From Methylobacterium oxalidis (GTDB lineage Bacteria; Pseudomonadota; Alphaproteobacteria; Rhizobiales; Beijerinckiaceae): DNA of 60,397 nucleotides. Shown here one piece after another: positions 43,783-55,621 of the stretch. The stretch covers positions 1 to 60,397 of the forward strand of contig NZ_BJZU01000026.1 of NCBI RefSeq assembly GCF_007992195.1, read 5' to 3'. Within the stretch, counting starts at the first letter, position 1. The number at the start of each line of letters is the position of its first letter. Under the pieces are notes generated by a model. That model was not told where the DNA came from and searched no databases. It saw only the letters and a list, made by a program, of their open reading frames with translations. The position numbers and the translations under genes were made by a program.

Positions 43783-45059
43783 TTCTTGGGCGTGAGCTTC
43801 AGGATCTTGCCGTCCGGCCCGTCCGTGACCGCGTAGATCGCCCCGTCCGGGCCGACCTTCACGTCGCGGATGCGGTCGCCGAGCTCGATGCGCTCCTCGG
43901 TGACGACCTTGTCGCCGTCGAGCTTGAGCACCACGAGGCCGGGATAGATCAGCCCGCCCGCCAGGAAGTTGCCCTTGAAGGCCGGGAACAGGGAGCCGTC
44001 GTAGTAGGCGAGGCTGGAGGGCGCGATCACCGGGTCCCAGTAGTAGACGGGCTGCGCGGTGCCGCCGGCCTGCGTGATGCCCTCGCCGATCTTCTCGCCC
44101 GAGTACTCGATGCCGTAGGTCACGGTCGGCCAGCCGTAGTTCACGCCGGGGCGGGGCCGGTTCAGCTCGTCGCCGCCGCGGGGTCCGTGCTCGATCGTCC
44201 AGAGCCGGCCCTGGCCGTCGAGGGTCGCGCCCTGCACGTTCCGGTGCCCGTAGGACCAGATCTCCGGCAGCGCCTTCTCGCTGCCGACATAGGGGTTGTC
44301 CTTGGGCGCATTGCCGTCCGTGTCGAGGCGGAAGACCTTGCCGAGCCCGCTCGACAGGTCCTGGGCCTGGACGCGGGGCTGCTTGTCCGAGCGCTCGCCC
44401 ACCGTGAGGAACAGCTTGCCGTCCGGCGTGAAGACGATCCGCGAGCCGAAGTGCTTGTCGCCGTCGTAGGTCGGCATCTGCCGGAAGATGACCTTGACGT
44501 TCTCGAGCTTGCCGCCGTCGCCGCTCTCGGTGAGCACCGCCTTGGCCAGCGTCGTGCCGTTGCCCTTCTCGCGGGGCTCCGAGTAGCTGACATAGACCGT
44601 GCGGTCGTTCCGGAATCCGGGGCTCAGAGCGATGTCGAGGAGGCCGCCCTGGCCACGGGAATCGACCTTCGGCACGTTGGCGACGGGCGCCCCGATCTTG
44701 CCGTCCTTGCCCACGATGCGGATCTTGCCCGCCTTCTCGGTGACGATCATCCGCCCGTCCGGCAGGAACTCCATCGCCCAGGCGCTGGCCAGCCCCTTGG
44801 CCACGGTCGCGACGTCCACGCGCGCCGCCTCGGCGGGCTTCGGGGCGCGGGTCTGGTTCGGCAGGAGCGGCTTGTAGCCCGTGTTCGGCTCCGCGGTCTC
44901 CGCGGGCACGGAGCCGGCCGATTCGGCGCTCGGCGCCGTGAAGGCCTCGCCCTCCACCCGGGAGGGGCGCGCCTCGGGGGCGGCGTTCTGGGCGAGGGCC
45001 GGCAGGCTGAGGCTCAGCGCGGCGACGGTGGCGAGCAGGGTGGGATGGATGCGCGTCAC
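43770..45059 (-). CDS. PQQ-dependent sugar dehydrogenase (soluble-type, secreted)
   Basis: A 429-residue protein with a signal peptide ([23 protein letters not shown], cleavage near residue 23), so periplasmic. It belongs to the six-bladed GSDH/YliI (Asd) beta-propeller group: [104 protein letters not shown] and [12 protein letters not shown]. It would oxidise an aldose using PQQ, which methylotrophs make. A Pro/Thr/Glu-rich segment (residues 25-75) follows the signal. The actual sugar is not known. Its start region faces trxA divergently. Confidence 0.88.
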   Translation of the reverse strand: MTRIHPTLLATVAALSLSLPALAQNAAPEARPSRVEGEAFTAPSAESAGSVPAETAEPNTGYKPLLPNQTRAPKPAEAARVDVATVAKGLASAWAMEFLPDGRMIVTEKAGKIRIVGKDGKIGAPVANVPKVDSRGQGGLLDIALSPGFRNDRTVYVSYSEPREKGNGTTLAKAVLTESGDGGKLENVKVIFRQMPTYDGDKHFGSRIVFTPDGKLFLTVGERSDKQPRVQAQDLSSGLGKVFRLDTDGNAPKDNPYVGSEKALPEIWSYGHRNVQGATLDGQGRLWTIEHGPRGGDELNRPRPGVNYGWPTVTYGIEYSGEKIGEGITQAGGTAQPVYYWDPVIAPSSLAYYDGSLFPAFKGNFLAGGLIYPGLVVLKLDGDKVVTEERIELGDRIRDVKVGPDGAIYAVTDGPDGKILKLTPKNREG

Positions 45060-45427
45060 GTGCGGTGTTCCTCCATGCGGTCCGCCTCTGTCGTGGGGCG
45101 TTGCCGGCCGCGTCGAAGCGCGGTCGGTCCGGCCTCGAGGCTGAGGACGGGCGCCGCCCGGCGGCGGCCGATGGGCGGGGAGATGGGGCGCGACGCTCCC
45201 GACGGCGAGGCCTGAGGGCGCGGACCGAGACGATTCGGCCCAGGTTGCCGGGCCGGGCTGCGCGGCGCGGCCGGACTGGGCGGCGCTTCATGAGCGCGGC
45301 GCGTCCCTGGCCTGCCCGCGCCGCACGGTGCCTTGACCATGCGCGGGGCCGTCGCCAATTCTGCCGCAGTCGCGGCGAGGGTCCCTTCGGAGACGTCCTC
45401 CGGCCGCGAAACCGGAAAGGGTTAGTG
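45060..45427. other. Non-coding stretch between divergent sugar dehydrogenase and trxA
   Basis: I see no gene in these 368 bases. The long ORFs crossing it are Arg-rich and lack sensible starts. The region should contain promoters for both neighbours. A TTGACC at about 45333 is a possible -35 for trxA, but no convincing -10 was seen. Confidence 0.4.
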
Positions 45428-45751
<324 letters not shown>

Positions 45752-45790
45752 CGGCGCGCGGCTCCTGCGCGCGCACCGCTCGAACGCGAG

Positions 45791-45817
45791 AAGCCCGGCC
45801 GCGAGGCCGGGCTTTTT
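45791..45817 (+). terminator. Intrinsic terminator of trxA
   Basis: A perfect 10-bp stem AAGCCCGGCC/GGCCGGGCTT with GCGA loop, followed by three more T residues. It sits 39 bases after the trxA stop. Confidence 0.9.
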
Positions 45818-45906
45818 CATGTCCGGGACACGGTTTCCGAATCGCGGCGGGCCGCCGTGACGGGCCTATGTGACGGATTGGGAGCGCCGCAGGGCCGCCC
45901 AAACGG

Positions 45907-45932
45907 AAAAGCCCGGCCTCGCGGCCGGGCTT
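45907..45932 (-). terminator. Intrinsic terminator of the beta-barrel gene
   Basis: The same 10-bp stem as the trxA terminator (AAGCCCGGCC/GGCCGGGCTT, loop TCGC on the plus strand), in inverse orientation. On the minus strand it is followed by further T residues. It lies 28 bases after the stop of the outer-membrane protein gene. Confidence 0.85.
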
Positions 45933-45959
45933 CCCTGGTTTCAAGACCCGATGTTCGGC

Positions 45960-46859
45960 TTAGTAGGTGCCGAACTTGTAGTTGAGGCCGGCGCGGACGA
46001 CGGCGAACTCGCTGTCGCGACGGACGGTGCCGAGGGTGTTGTAGACCGGGACGAGGCCGCCGACCGTGTTGAGGCCGCCGACGATCGGGAGGTTGGTGGC
46101 CCGACCCTGGTCGAGGTTCACGTACAGACCTTCGACCTTGAGCGTCACCGCCGAGGAGCGGAAGAAGTTCAGGAACGAGTCGGTCGGGAGCGCGTACTCG
46201 ACGCCGCCACCGACGGTCCAGCCGGTGAGGAAGTCGTCGCCGCGGGCGACGTTCGCGAACTGGTTCAGGCGGCTGTCGCCCGAAGCGTAGGCGAAACCGC
46301 CGGTGCCGTAGAACAGGACGCGGTCGAAGGCGTAACCGATGCGGCCGCGAACGGTGCCGAAGAAGTCGAGCGTGCTGAGCACGCCGTTCACCGGGACGAA
46401 GTTCGGGTTGATCGTGCCGATGGGCGCGTTCGTGGTGAAGCGGTTGTTCCGGCGAGCGCCGAAGTCGAGGTACTGGGCGTCAGCCTCGATACCGACGACC
46501 ACACCGGAGCCCGGCGTGAACTGGTAGTTGTAGCCGATCTGACCACCGCCCGAGAAACCGTCACGGTCCGCGTTGCGGTAGGCAAGCGTGGCGCCGAGCG
46601 GCAGGATGGAGGTGGCGACCGGCGCGCCGCCGGGGCCCGTCAGCGTGACCGGGTTGGTCAGCGTCTGGGTGAAGCCGTTGGCAGCGTTGCTGCTGACGTC
46701 GAACGCGTAACCGGCGTTGAAACCGGCGTAGAAGCCCGTCCAGGTGAAGACCGGAACCGGCGTGAAGACCGGCGGCGCAGCGCGGCGCGGCAGGTCGGCG
46801 GCCGAAGCCGCCGCGGTGAGCGCCGTGAAGGCGGCGAGTGTCGAGAGAAGCTTTTTCAC
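45960..46859 (-). CDS. Outer-membrane beta-barrel protein (Omp25/31-like)
   Basis: A 299-residue protein with a signal peptide (VKKLLSTLAAFTALTAAASA, cleaved before ADLPRR). The barrel begins FTWTGFYAGFNAGYAF, has GFSGGGQIGYNYQF, RGRIGYAFDRVLFYGTGGFAYAS and GWTVGGGVEYAL, and ends with FAVVRAGLNYKFGTY. A final aromatic residue is the usual barrel-assembly signal. This pattern is that of the porin-like Omp25/31 family of Rhizobiales, probably surface-structural. Start: GTG at 46859 with GGGGATC 7 bases upstream. A strong terminator follows. Base composition is slightly lower in GC than neighbours, typical of a highly expressed gene. Confidence 0.9.
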   Translation of the reverse strand: MKKLLSTLAAFTALTAAASAADLPRRAAPPVFTPVPVFTWTGFYAGFNAGYAFDVSSNAANGFTQTLTNPVTLTGPGGAPVATSILPLGATLAYRNADRDGFSGGGQIGYNYQFTPGSGVVVGIEADAQYLDFGARRNNRFTTNAPIGTINPNFVPVNGVLSTLDFFGTVRGRIGYAFDRVLFYGTGGFAYASGDSRLNQFANVARGDDFLTGWTVGGGVEYALPTDSFLNFFRSSAVTLKVEGLYVNLDQGRATNLPIVGGLNTVGGLVPVYNTLGTVRRDSEFAVVRAGLNYKFGTY

Positions 46860-47081
46860 TTTTTGATCCCCAGCATTATGCCCGATCGGTGGCGAAACTA
46901 CGGGATTTTCCACAGTTAAGATGTAGCGCTGAGGCCACACCGATCGGCACTCGACAACTTGCGCGCGGGGGCGGTGGAGAACGGGGATCGCGGCACCACG
47001 GTCGTCGCGGGAGGTCGAGGACGGCACATCCGCGCCGCCCCGCGGCACCTGCACTTCACGGTTGAAGTCTCGCGCCTCCGG

Positions 47082-48407
47082 TCAGACCGGAGGCGTGCCG
47101 TTGGCGGTCAGCACCGCGCCCGCGAGGTAGAGCGAGCCGCAGATCAGGATGCGCGGCGGCTGCTCGAAGGCGATGTCGCCGATGAGCGACAGGGCCGCCT
47201 CGACGCTCGGGGCGGTTCGGGCGTTGAGCCCGACTCCGGCCGCGATCCCGGCGACTTCCTCGGCCGGGCGCGCCGCCATCTGGCCGGCGATCGGCACGGC
47301 GATGAGGGCCCGCGACAGGCCCACGAAGTTGCGCAGGAAGCCTTCCGCGTCCTTGGTGCCGAGGAGGCCCACGATCAGGACGAGGGGCACGTCGCTGCGC
47401 TCGCCGAGATCGGCCGCCGCCGCCGCGAGGATGCGTCCGCCGTCGATGTTGTGGCCGCCGTCGAGCCAGAGCTCGGCGCCCGCCGGGACGAGCGCGGCGA
47501 GGCGGCCCCGGCTCAGCCGCTGCAGGCGGCCCGGCCAGTCGACCTGGCGCAGGCCCGTCTCGAGCGCCGCCGTGCCGATGTCGCCGAAGCCCGCCGCCCG
47601 CAGGGCCGCGATGGCGGTGCCCGCGTTGGTGAGCTGGTGGCGACCGATCAGCCGGGGCTTGGGCAGGTCGAACAGGTCGGTCTCGTCCTGGAAGACGAGG
47701 CGCCCGCGCTCCTCGTGCACCGAGAAGTCCTGGTTGCCGACGAGGACGGGCGTGGCGCCGACGCGCGCGGCGTGGCGGCAGAGCACCGCGTCGGCCTCGG
47801 CGTAGTCCTGCGCGGCGATCACCGCCGGGCAGCCGCGCTTGAAGATGCCGGCCTTCTCCCCCGCCACGGCCTCGACCGTGTCGCCGAGATACTCGGCGTG
47901 GTCGCGCCCGATCGGGGTGACGACCGCGGCGGCCGGCCGGTCGATGACGTTCGTGGCGTCGACGCGGCCGCCGAGGCCGACCTCGAGCAGGAGCACGTCG
48001 GCGGGCGATTCGGAGAAGAGCAGCAGGGCCGCGGCCGTGGTGATCTCGAAGACCGTGATCGGGTCGCCGCCGTTGGCGGCCTCGCAGCGGGCGAAGGCGT
48101 CGGCGAGGCGGTCCTCGCCGACGAACTGGCCGCCGCCGATGGCGCCGAGCCGGATGCGCTCGTGGAAGCGCACGAGGTGGGGCGAGGTGTAGACGTGGGC
48201 GGCCAAGCCCCCCGCCTCCAGGATCGCCCGCATGAAGGCGATGGTCGAGCCCTTCCCGTTGGTGCCGGCCACGTGGATCACCGGCGGCAGGCGCCGCTCG
48301 GGATGGTTCAGCTTGGCGAGCAGTCCCTCGATTCGCCCGAGCGACAGGTCGATCGTGCGCGGATGCAGGGCGAGGAAGCGCGCCATCAGCGCGTCGGAGG
48401 AGTCCAT
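47082..48407 (-). CDS. folC: Bifunctional folylpolyglutamate/dihydrofolate synthase
   Basis: A 441-residue Mur-ligase-fold enzyme that adds glutamate to dihydropteroate and to reduced folates. The ATP loop HVAGTNGKGSTIAF (46-58) is followed by YTSPHLVRFHERIRL, EVGLGGRVDATNV, ITPIGRDHAEYLGDT-like and LDGGHNIDGGR. It is the third gene of the trpA-accD-folC series on the minus strand. The gap to accD (31 bases) includes a 13-bp duplication. Length is normal. Confidence 0.95.
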   Translation of the reverse strand: MDSSDALMARFLALHPRTIDLSLGRIEGLLAKLNHPERRLPPVIHVAGTNGKGSTIAFMRAILEAGGLAAHVYTSPHLVRFHERIRLGAIGGGQFVGEDRLADAFARCEAANGGDPITVFEITTAAALLLFSESPADVLLLEVGLGGRVDATNVIDRPAAAVVTPIGRDHAEYLGDTVEAVAGEKAGIFKRGCPAVIAAQDYAEADAVLCRHAARVGATPVLVGNQDFSVHEERGRLVFQDETDLFDLPKPRLIGRHQLTNAGTAIAALRAAGFGDIGTAALETGLRQVDWPGRLQRLSRGRLAALVPAGAELWLDGGHNIDGGRILAAAAADLGERSDVPLVLIVGLLGTKDAEGFLRNFVGLSRALIAVPIAGQMAARPAEEVAGIAAGVGLNARTAPSVEAALSLIGDIAFEQPPRILICGSLYLAGAVLTANGTPPV

Positions 48408-48409
48408 GG

Positions 48410-48435
48410 CTCGTGTCGCGGTCTCGTGTCGCGTG
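48410..48435. repeat. Two-unit 13-bp repeat between folC and accD
   Basis: CTCGTGTCGCG(GT) at 48410-48422 and CTCGTGTCGCG(TG) at 48423-48435 are adjacent near-copies filling almost the whole accD-folC gap. Confidence 0.65.
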
Positions 48436-48438
48436 CTG

Positions 48439-49362
48439 TCAGGCCGGCTCGGGCTGCGCGGCCGGCGCCTGCGCGGGCGCCGCCGCGCGGGCGGCGTCCG
48501 GGCCCATGTTCATCAGGAGGCCGCAGAGGCGGGCCACCGTCTCCTTGAGGGCGTGGCGGTGCACCACCTGGTCGACCATGCCGTGCTCGCGCAGGTACTC
48601 GGCCCGCTGGAAGCCGTCCGGCAGCTTCTCGCGGATCGTCTGCTCGATGACGCGGGGCCCGGCGAAGCAGATCAGGGCGCCGGGCTCGGCGAGGTGCACG
48701 TCGCCCAGCATGGCGTAGGAGGCGGTGACGCCGCCGGTGGTCGGGTTCGTCAGCACCACGATGTAGGGGAGCTTGGCCGCGTTGAGGCGGCGCAGGGCGA
48801 CCGTCGTCCGCGGCATCTGCATCAGCGAGAGGATGCCCTCCTGCATGCGGGCGCCGCCCGAGGCCGAGAACAGGACGTAGGGCGTGCGCTTGTCGAGCGC
48901 CGTCTCGGCGCCGCGGATGAAGGCCTCCCCCGCCGCCATGCCGAGCGAGCCCGCCATGAAGCCGAATTCCTGCACGGCGAGCGTCATCGGGATGCCGCCG
49001 ACTCGGCCGAAGCCGATCTTGAAGGCGTCGGCCATGCCGGTCTTGGTGCGCGCCTCCTTGAGGCGGTCGACGTAGCGCTTCTCGTCGCGGAACTTGAGCG
49101 GGTCCGGCGCGACCTCCGGCAGCGGCACGTCGATCCAGGTGCCCTCGTCGAACATCATCTTCAGGCGCGCCTGGGCGCTCATCTTCAGATGGTGCTCGGA
49201 GCCGGGGATCACCCAGTGGTTCCCCTCCACCTCCTTGTGGAACACCATCTGGCCCGTGTCCGGGCACTTGATCCAGAGGTTCTCCGGGGTCTCGCGCTTG
49301 AACAGGGTCTTGATCTTGGGGCGCACGACCTCCGAGATCCAGTTCATCGGTTCCACCATCAT
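48439..49362 (-). CDS. accD: Acetyl-CoA carboxylase carboxyltransferase subunit beta
   Basis: A 307-residue subunit that, with AccA, transfers CO2 from carboxybiotin to acetyl-CoA for fatty-acid synthesis. The crotonase-like core is clear: [39 protein letters not shown], and [20 protein letters not shown]. The N-terminal zinc-ribbon of E. coli AccD (four Cys) is mostly lost: Cys33 remains, but the others are Thr36, Ile52 and Ser55 ([15 protein letters not shown]). This reduction is known in alphaproteobacteria. An Ala/Pro-rich tail closes the protein. The start could also be ATG at 49347 (MNWISEV), which has a better ribosome-binding site. Confidence 0.95.
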   Translation of the reverse strand: MMVEPMNWISEVVRPKIKTLFKRETPENLWIKCPDTGQMVFHKEVEGNHWVIPGSEHHLKMSAQARLKMMFDEGTWIDVPLPEVAPDPLKFRDEKRYVDRLKEARTKTGMADAFKIGFGRVGGIPMTLAVQEFGFMAGSLGMAAGEAFIRGAETALDKRTPYVLFSASGGARMQEGILSLMQMPRTTVALRRLNAAKLPYIVVLTNPTTGGVTASYAMLGDVHLAEPGALICFAGPRVIEQTIREKLPDGFQRAEYLREHGMVDQVVHRHALKETVARLCGLLMNMGPDAARAAAPAQAPAAQPEPA

Positions 49363-49431
49363 GAAGCGCCGTTCGCTCTGAGCCGAAGATGATATCGGTG
49401 GCGCGCCCCTAGCCCGCCAGTGTGGCCGTCC

Positions 49432-50259
49432 TCAGGCGGCGGCCGAGCGCACGCCGTCCGCGAGTTCGCGCACCAGCCTCGAGACCGCCTCGACGCTGCC
49501 GCCCTGCGCCTCGCCCTCGGCGTCGAGGGAGCGGAACAGCGCGTCGACGAGGGCCGAGCCGACGACGACGCCGTCCGCGCCCCTGGCGATCGCGGCCGCG
49601 TGCGCGCCCGTCTTCACGCCGAACCCCACCACCACCGGCAGGTCGGTGTGGCGGCGGATGCGGGCGACCGCGTCCGAGACCTTCCCGAAATCCGGCGTCG
49701 CCGTGCCGGTGATGCCGGTGATCGAGACGTAGTAGACGAAGCCCGCCGTGTTCGCGAGCACGGCCGGCAGGCGGCGCTCGTCGGTGGTCGGCGTGGCCAG
49801 CCGGATGAAGGCGAGGCCCTTGCCGAGCGCCGGCAGGCAGAGCTCGTCGTCCTCCTCCGGCGGCAGGTCGACGACGATGAGCCCGTCGATGCCGGCCTCC
49901 AGGGCGTCCGCGAGGAAGCGGTCGACGCCGTAGGCGTAGATCGGGTTGTAGTAGCCCATCAGGATCACGGGCGTCTCGCCGTTGCCGCTCCGGAAGCGGC
50001 GCACGAGGTCGAGGGTCCGCGCGACGTTCTGGCCCGCCTTCAGTGCGCGCAGGGCCGCCGCCTGGATCGCCGGCCCGTCCGCCATCGGGTCCGTGAAGGG
50101 CAGGCCGAACTCCACGATGTCGGCGCCGGAGCGGGGCAGGGCCTCCAGCACCTTCAGGGAGGTCTCGGGGTCGGGGTCGCCCGCCATCACGTAGGTCACG
50201 AGGGCGGCGCGGCCTTCCGCGCGGCAGCGGGCGAAGGTGGCTTCGATGCGGCTCGTCAT
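49432..50259 (-). CDS. trpA: Tryptophan synthase alpha subunit
   Basis: A 275-residue (beta/alpha)8 enzyme that cleaves indole-3-glycerol phosphate. Active residues correspond to Glu50 and Asp61 in [32 protein letters not shown] and [14 protein letters not shown] are conserved. The partner trpB usually lies directly upstream in this group. Here the upstream gene is an unrelated divergent glycosidase, so trpB must be elsewhere. accD follows 69 bases downstream. Confidence 0.96.
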   Translation of the reverse strand: MTSRIEATFARCRAEGRAALVTYVMAGDPDPETSLKVLEALPRSGADIVEFGLPFTDPMADGPAIQAAALRALKAGQNVARTLDLVRRFRSGNGETPVILMGYYNPIYAYGVDRFLADALEAGIDGLIVVDLPPEEDDELCLPALGKGLAFIRLATPTTDERRLPAVLANTAGFVYYVSITGITGTATPDFGKVSDAVARIRRHTDLPVVVGFGVKTGAHAAAIARGADGVVVGSALVDALFRSLDAEGEAQGGSVEAVSRLVRELADGVRSAAA

Positions 50260-50441
50260 CGCTTGCGGTCTCGGGCGTCCGGCCCGGGGCCGGGACGGGA
50301 TCAAGCCGCCGCGCCTACACCATCGGGACGCGCCCGTGAAGCGCGCCCGCGCGCTACCCGACCCTCGCGGCCGGCGCGTGGGCGCGGGCCGCGCGCGGCC
50401 CATATGGCCCGGCATCGGCCGAAGCGAGACCGGACCCGCCC

Positions 50442-53114
50442 ATGCCCGACCCGAGATCCGACGCCTGCGAGGCGCCCCGCATCTTCGACACGGCGGAGGG
50501 CGCCCGCCTCGCGCTCGCCCGCACCGATCCCGCGTGGCGGCGCTGGGGGCCCTACCTCAGCGAGCGCCAGTGGGGCACCGTGCGGGAGGATTACAGCGCG
50601 GGCGGCGACGCCTGGGACTACCTGCCCCACGACCACGCCCGCTCGCGCGCCTACCGCTGGGGCGAGGACGGGATCGGCGGCTTCGGCGACACCCACCTCG
50701 ACTGGTGCCTGTCGCTCGCCCTCTGGAACGGGCGCGACCCGATCCTGAAGGAGCGCCTGTTCGGCCTCACCAACCAGGAGGGCAACCACGGCGAGGACGT
50801 CAAGGAACTCTACTACTACCTCGACGGTGTCCCGACCCACGCCTTCATGCGGATGCTCTACAAGTACCCGCACGCCGCCTACCCCTACGAGCGGCTGCTC
50901 GCCGAGAACCGGGCGCGCGGTCTCGACGACCCGGAATTCGAGCTCCTCGACACGGGGCTCTTCGCGGAGGGCCGCTACTGCGACGTGGAGATCGCCTACG
51001 CCAAGGCCGAGCCGGACGACATCCTGATGCGGGTCACCGTGTCGAACCGCGGCCCCGACCCGGTCCGGCTCGACGTGCTGCCGCAGCTCTTCGCCCGCAA
51101 CGTCTGGTCCTGGCGGGAGGGCGCGCTGCGGCCGGAGCTCTCCGCCGAGGGCGCGGGCACGGTGAGCGCCCTGCACCCGGTGCTGCCTCCGATGCGCCTC
51201 TGCGTCGAGGGGCCGGCCGAACTCCTCTTCACCGAGAACGACACCAACGAGCCCCGCCTCTTCGGCGTCGGCGACCCCCGGGGCTTCTACAAGGACGGGA
51301 TCGGGCGCCGGGTCGTGGAGGGCGAGGCGGCGGCCGTGAACCCGGCCCGTCGCGGCACCAAGTGCGCCGCGCTCCACCGGCTCGATCTCGGCCCGGGCGA
51401 GAGCCGGACCCTGCGCCTGCGCTTCCGCCCGGCCGGCGCGGCGGACGATCCCTTCGCGGATTTCGACGCGGTCTTCTCCGAGCGCGCGGCGGAGGCCGAC
51501 GCCTTCTACGCCGCGCTCCAGACGGGCATCGCCGATCCGGACCTGCGCGCCGTGCAGCGGCAGGCGCTCGCCGGCATGCTCTGGTCGAAGCAGCTCTACC
51601 ATTACGACGTGCGCGAGTGGCTCGCCGGCGACCCGGCCCAGCCGGCCCCCCCTGAGTCCCGCAAGGCCGGCCGCAACAGCGACTGGGCGCACGTGCGCGC
51701 CAACGACATCGTCTCGATGCCGGACGCCTGGGAATATCCCTGGTTCGCCTCCTGGGACCTCGCCCTGCAGAGCCTCGTGCTGGCGATGATCGACCCCGAC
51801 TTCGCCAAGGGCCAGATCCTCCTCCTGATCGACGAGGCCTACACGCACCCGAACGCCGCTTTGCCGGCTTACGAATGGGGCTTCTCCGACGCCAACCCGC
51901 CGCTCCACGCCTGGGCGGCCTGGCGGGTGTTCGAGCTCGACCGGGCGCTCACCGGCGTGCCCGACCACGCCTTCCTGAAGCGCGCCTTCAACAAGCTCGC
52001 CCTGAACTTCACCTGGTGGGTCAACCGCAAGGACGCGGCCGGGCGCAACCTGTTCCAGGGCGGCTTCCTCGGCCTCGACAACATCGGCATCTTCGACCGC
52101 TCGAAGCCGCTCGCGAACGGCGACACGCTCACGCAGTCCGACGCCACCGCCTGGATGGCGATGTTCGCGCTCAACATGCTGCGCATCGCCATCGAGATCG
52201 CCCCCGATGATCCGCCCTACGAGGACATGGCCCAGAAGTTCTTCGAGCACTTCCTGCTGATCGCGGCGGCGACCGGCGAGGGGGTGTGGGACGAGGAGGA
52301 CGGATTCTTCTACGACGTGATCGAGACGGCGGAGGGCGAGCGCCGGCCGATCCGGGCCCGCACCATGGTCGGGCTCATCCCGATCTTCGCGGTCGCCGTG
52401 CTCTCGGAGGCGGATCTGGAGCGCCTGCCGGGGCTCCTCGAGCGCCTGCGCTTCTTCCTCGTGAACCGGCCCGACCTCGCCCGCCTCGTCTCGCGCTGGA
52501 ACGAGCCCGGCCAGGGCCGCACGGCCCTGCTCTCGCTTCTGCGCGGGCACCGCCTCAAGGCGCTCCTGCGCCGGATGCTCGACCCGGACGAGTTCCTCTC
52601 GGAGCACGGCGTGCGCGCGGTCTCGCGGGTCTACGCCGCCGCGCCCTTCTGCTTCCCCTACGCGGGGCGCGACCTCGGCCTCGCTTACGAGCCGGCCGAG
52701 TCGCGCTCGCGGCTGTTCGGGGGCAACTCGAACTGGCGCGGCCCGGTCTGGATGCCGGTCAACTACCTGCTCATCGAGAGCCTGCACCGGTTCCACCGCT
52801 ACTACGGGCCGGACTTCCGGGTGGAGGCGCCGACCGGGTCGGGGCGGACCCTCTCGCTGCAGGAGATCGCCGACGACCTGTCGCGGCGCCTCGTCGGCCT
52901 CTCGACCCGCGGCCCCGCCGGCCGCCCGGTCTACGGCGACAGCCGCATCGAGCAGGACGACCCGCATTTCCGCGACCACGTCCTGTTCTACGAGTACTAT
53001 CACGGGGACACGGGCCGCGGCCTCGGCGCCTCCCACCAGACCGGCTGGTCGGGCCTCGTGGCGCTCCTGATCCAGCAATGCGCGATCGGCCCGGCCGACC
53101 GGATGCGGCGCTGA
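50442..53114 (+). CDS. Large MGH1-like/GH63-type glycoside hydrolase
   Basis: An 890-residue (alpha/alpha)6-barrel enzyme of the mannosylglycerate-hydrolase/GH63 C-terminal type. The middle and C-terminal two thirds carry [19 protein letters not shown] ([16 protein letters not shown]), [47 protein letters not shown] and [21 protein letters not shown]. The final [43 protein letters not shown] matches the family end. No signal peptide is visible, so it appears to be cytoplasmic. It probably cleaves a compatible-solute glycoside or alpha-glucoside, but the substrate is unknown. The ATG at 50442 lies in the divergent gap with trpA. Confidence 0.85.
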   Translation: MPDPRSDACEAPRIFDTAEGARLALARTDPAWRRWGPYLSERQWGTVREDYSAGGDAWDYLPHDHARSRAYRWGEDGIGGFGDTHLDWCLSLALWNGRDPILKERLFGLTNQEGNHGEDVKELYYYLDGVPTHAFMRMLYKYPHAAYPYERLLAENRARGLDDPEFELLDTGLFAEGRYCDVEIAYAKAEPDDILMRVTVSNRGPDPVRLDVLPQLFARNVWSWREGALRPELSAEGAGTVSALHPVLPPMRLCVEGPAELLFTENDTNEPRLFGVGDPRGFYKDGIGRRVVEGEAAAVNPARRGTKCAALHRLDLGPGESRTLRLRFRPAGAADDPFADFDAVFSERAAEADAFYAALQTGIADPDLRAVQRQALAGMLWSKQLYHYDVREWLAGDPAQPAPPESRKAGRNSDWAHVRANDIVSMPDAWEYPWFASWDLALQSLVLAMIDPDFAKGQILLLIDEAYTHPNAALPAYEWGFSDANPPLHAWAAWRVFELDRALTGVPDHAFLKRAFNKLALNFTWWVNRKDAAGRNLFQGGFLGLDNIGIFDRSKPLANGDTLTQSDATAWMAMFALNMLRIAIEIAPDDPPYEDMAQKFFEHFLLIAAATGEGVWDEEDGFFYDVIETAEGERRPIRARTMVGLIPIFAVAVLSEADLERLPGLLERLRFFLVNRPDLARLVSRWNEPGQGRTALLSLLRGHRLKALLRRMLDPDEFLSEHGVRAVSRVYAAAPFCFPYAGRDLGLAYEPAESRSRLFGGNSNWRGPVWMPVNYLLIESLHRFHRYYGPDFRVEAPTGSGRTLSLQEIADDLSRRLVGLSTRGPAGRPVYGDSRIEQDDPHFRDHVLFYEYYHGDTGRGLGASHQTGWSGLVALLIQQCAIGPADRMRR

Positions 53115-53261
53115 AGGGCGCCCGTCCGCGGCTCTCCCGAGTTCGGGAAAATCCTCCGCACAGCGGCAACTCTTCCCTAAGCACCTTTCCCAACCGCTCC
53201 TTCAGGCGGGCCTGCGATCCTCCGTCTCTGACCGTCGCGACCCGCGCCGGAAGAGACCGCC

Positions 53262-55289
<2,028 letters not shown>

Positions 55290-55333
55290 GGCTCGCGTTG
55301 ACAGGCGGGGCCGGTCTGCGCGAACAGGGCCGC

Positions 55334-55621
55334 ATGGCGGACCCGACGAACCCGGATTCGAAGGCGGCATCGCGGGACGGCCTCGTCGTCGCCGCGCTCG
55401 CGGGGCTCGTCGCCGCCACCGTCCTCGTCGGCGCGCTGGTGCCCGGCCGCACGGCGCACGGTCCGGTATCCGGGCCCGAGCCCGCCGGCGACATGGCCTG
55501 CCTCGAGTGGAGCGACGGCTGCCGGGTCTGCCAGCGCCTGCCCGAGGGCCCGGCCTGCTCGCTGCCCGGCATCGCCTGCACGCCGGACGTGCCGCGCTGC
55601 CTGCGCCGCGCCGGCGGGTGA
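55334..55621 (+). CDS. Single-span Cys-rich small protein coupled to gluQ
   Basis: A 95-residue protein with a short charged start, a hydrophobic helix (GLVVAALAGLVAATVLVGALV) and an outward-looking Cys-rich tail with seven cysteines (MACLEWSDGCRVCQRLPEGPACSLPGIACTP...RC). The tail resembles small periplasmic Cys-rich domains, probably with disulfides or a bound metal. No function is known. The stop overlaps the gluQ start (GTGA, 55618-55621), so the two are translationally coupled, though no functional link is evident. Confidence 0.6.
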   Translation: MADPTNPDSKAASRDGLVVAALAGLVAATVLVGALVPGRTAHGPVSGPEPAGDMACLEWSDGCRVCQRLPEGPACSLPGIACTPDVPRCLRRAGG

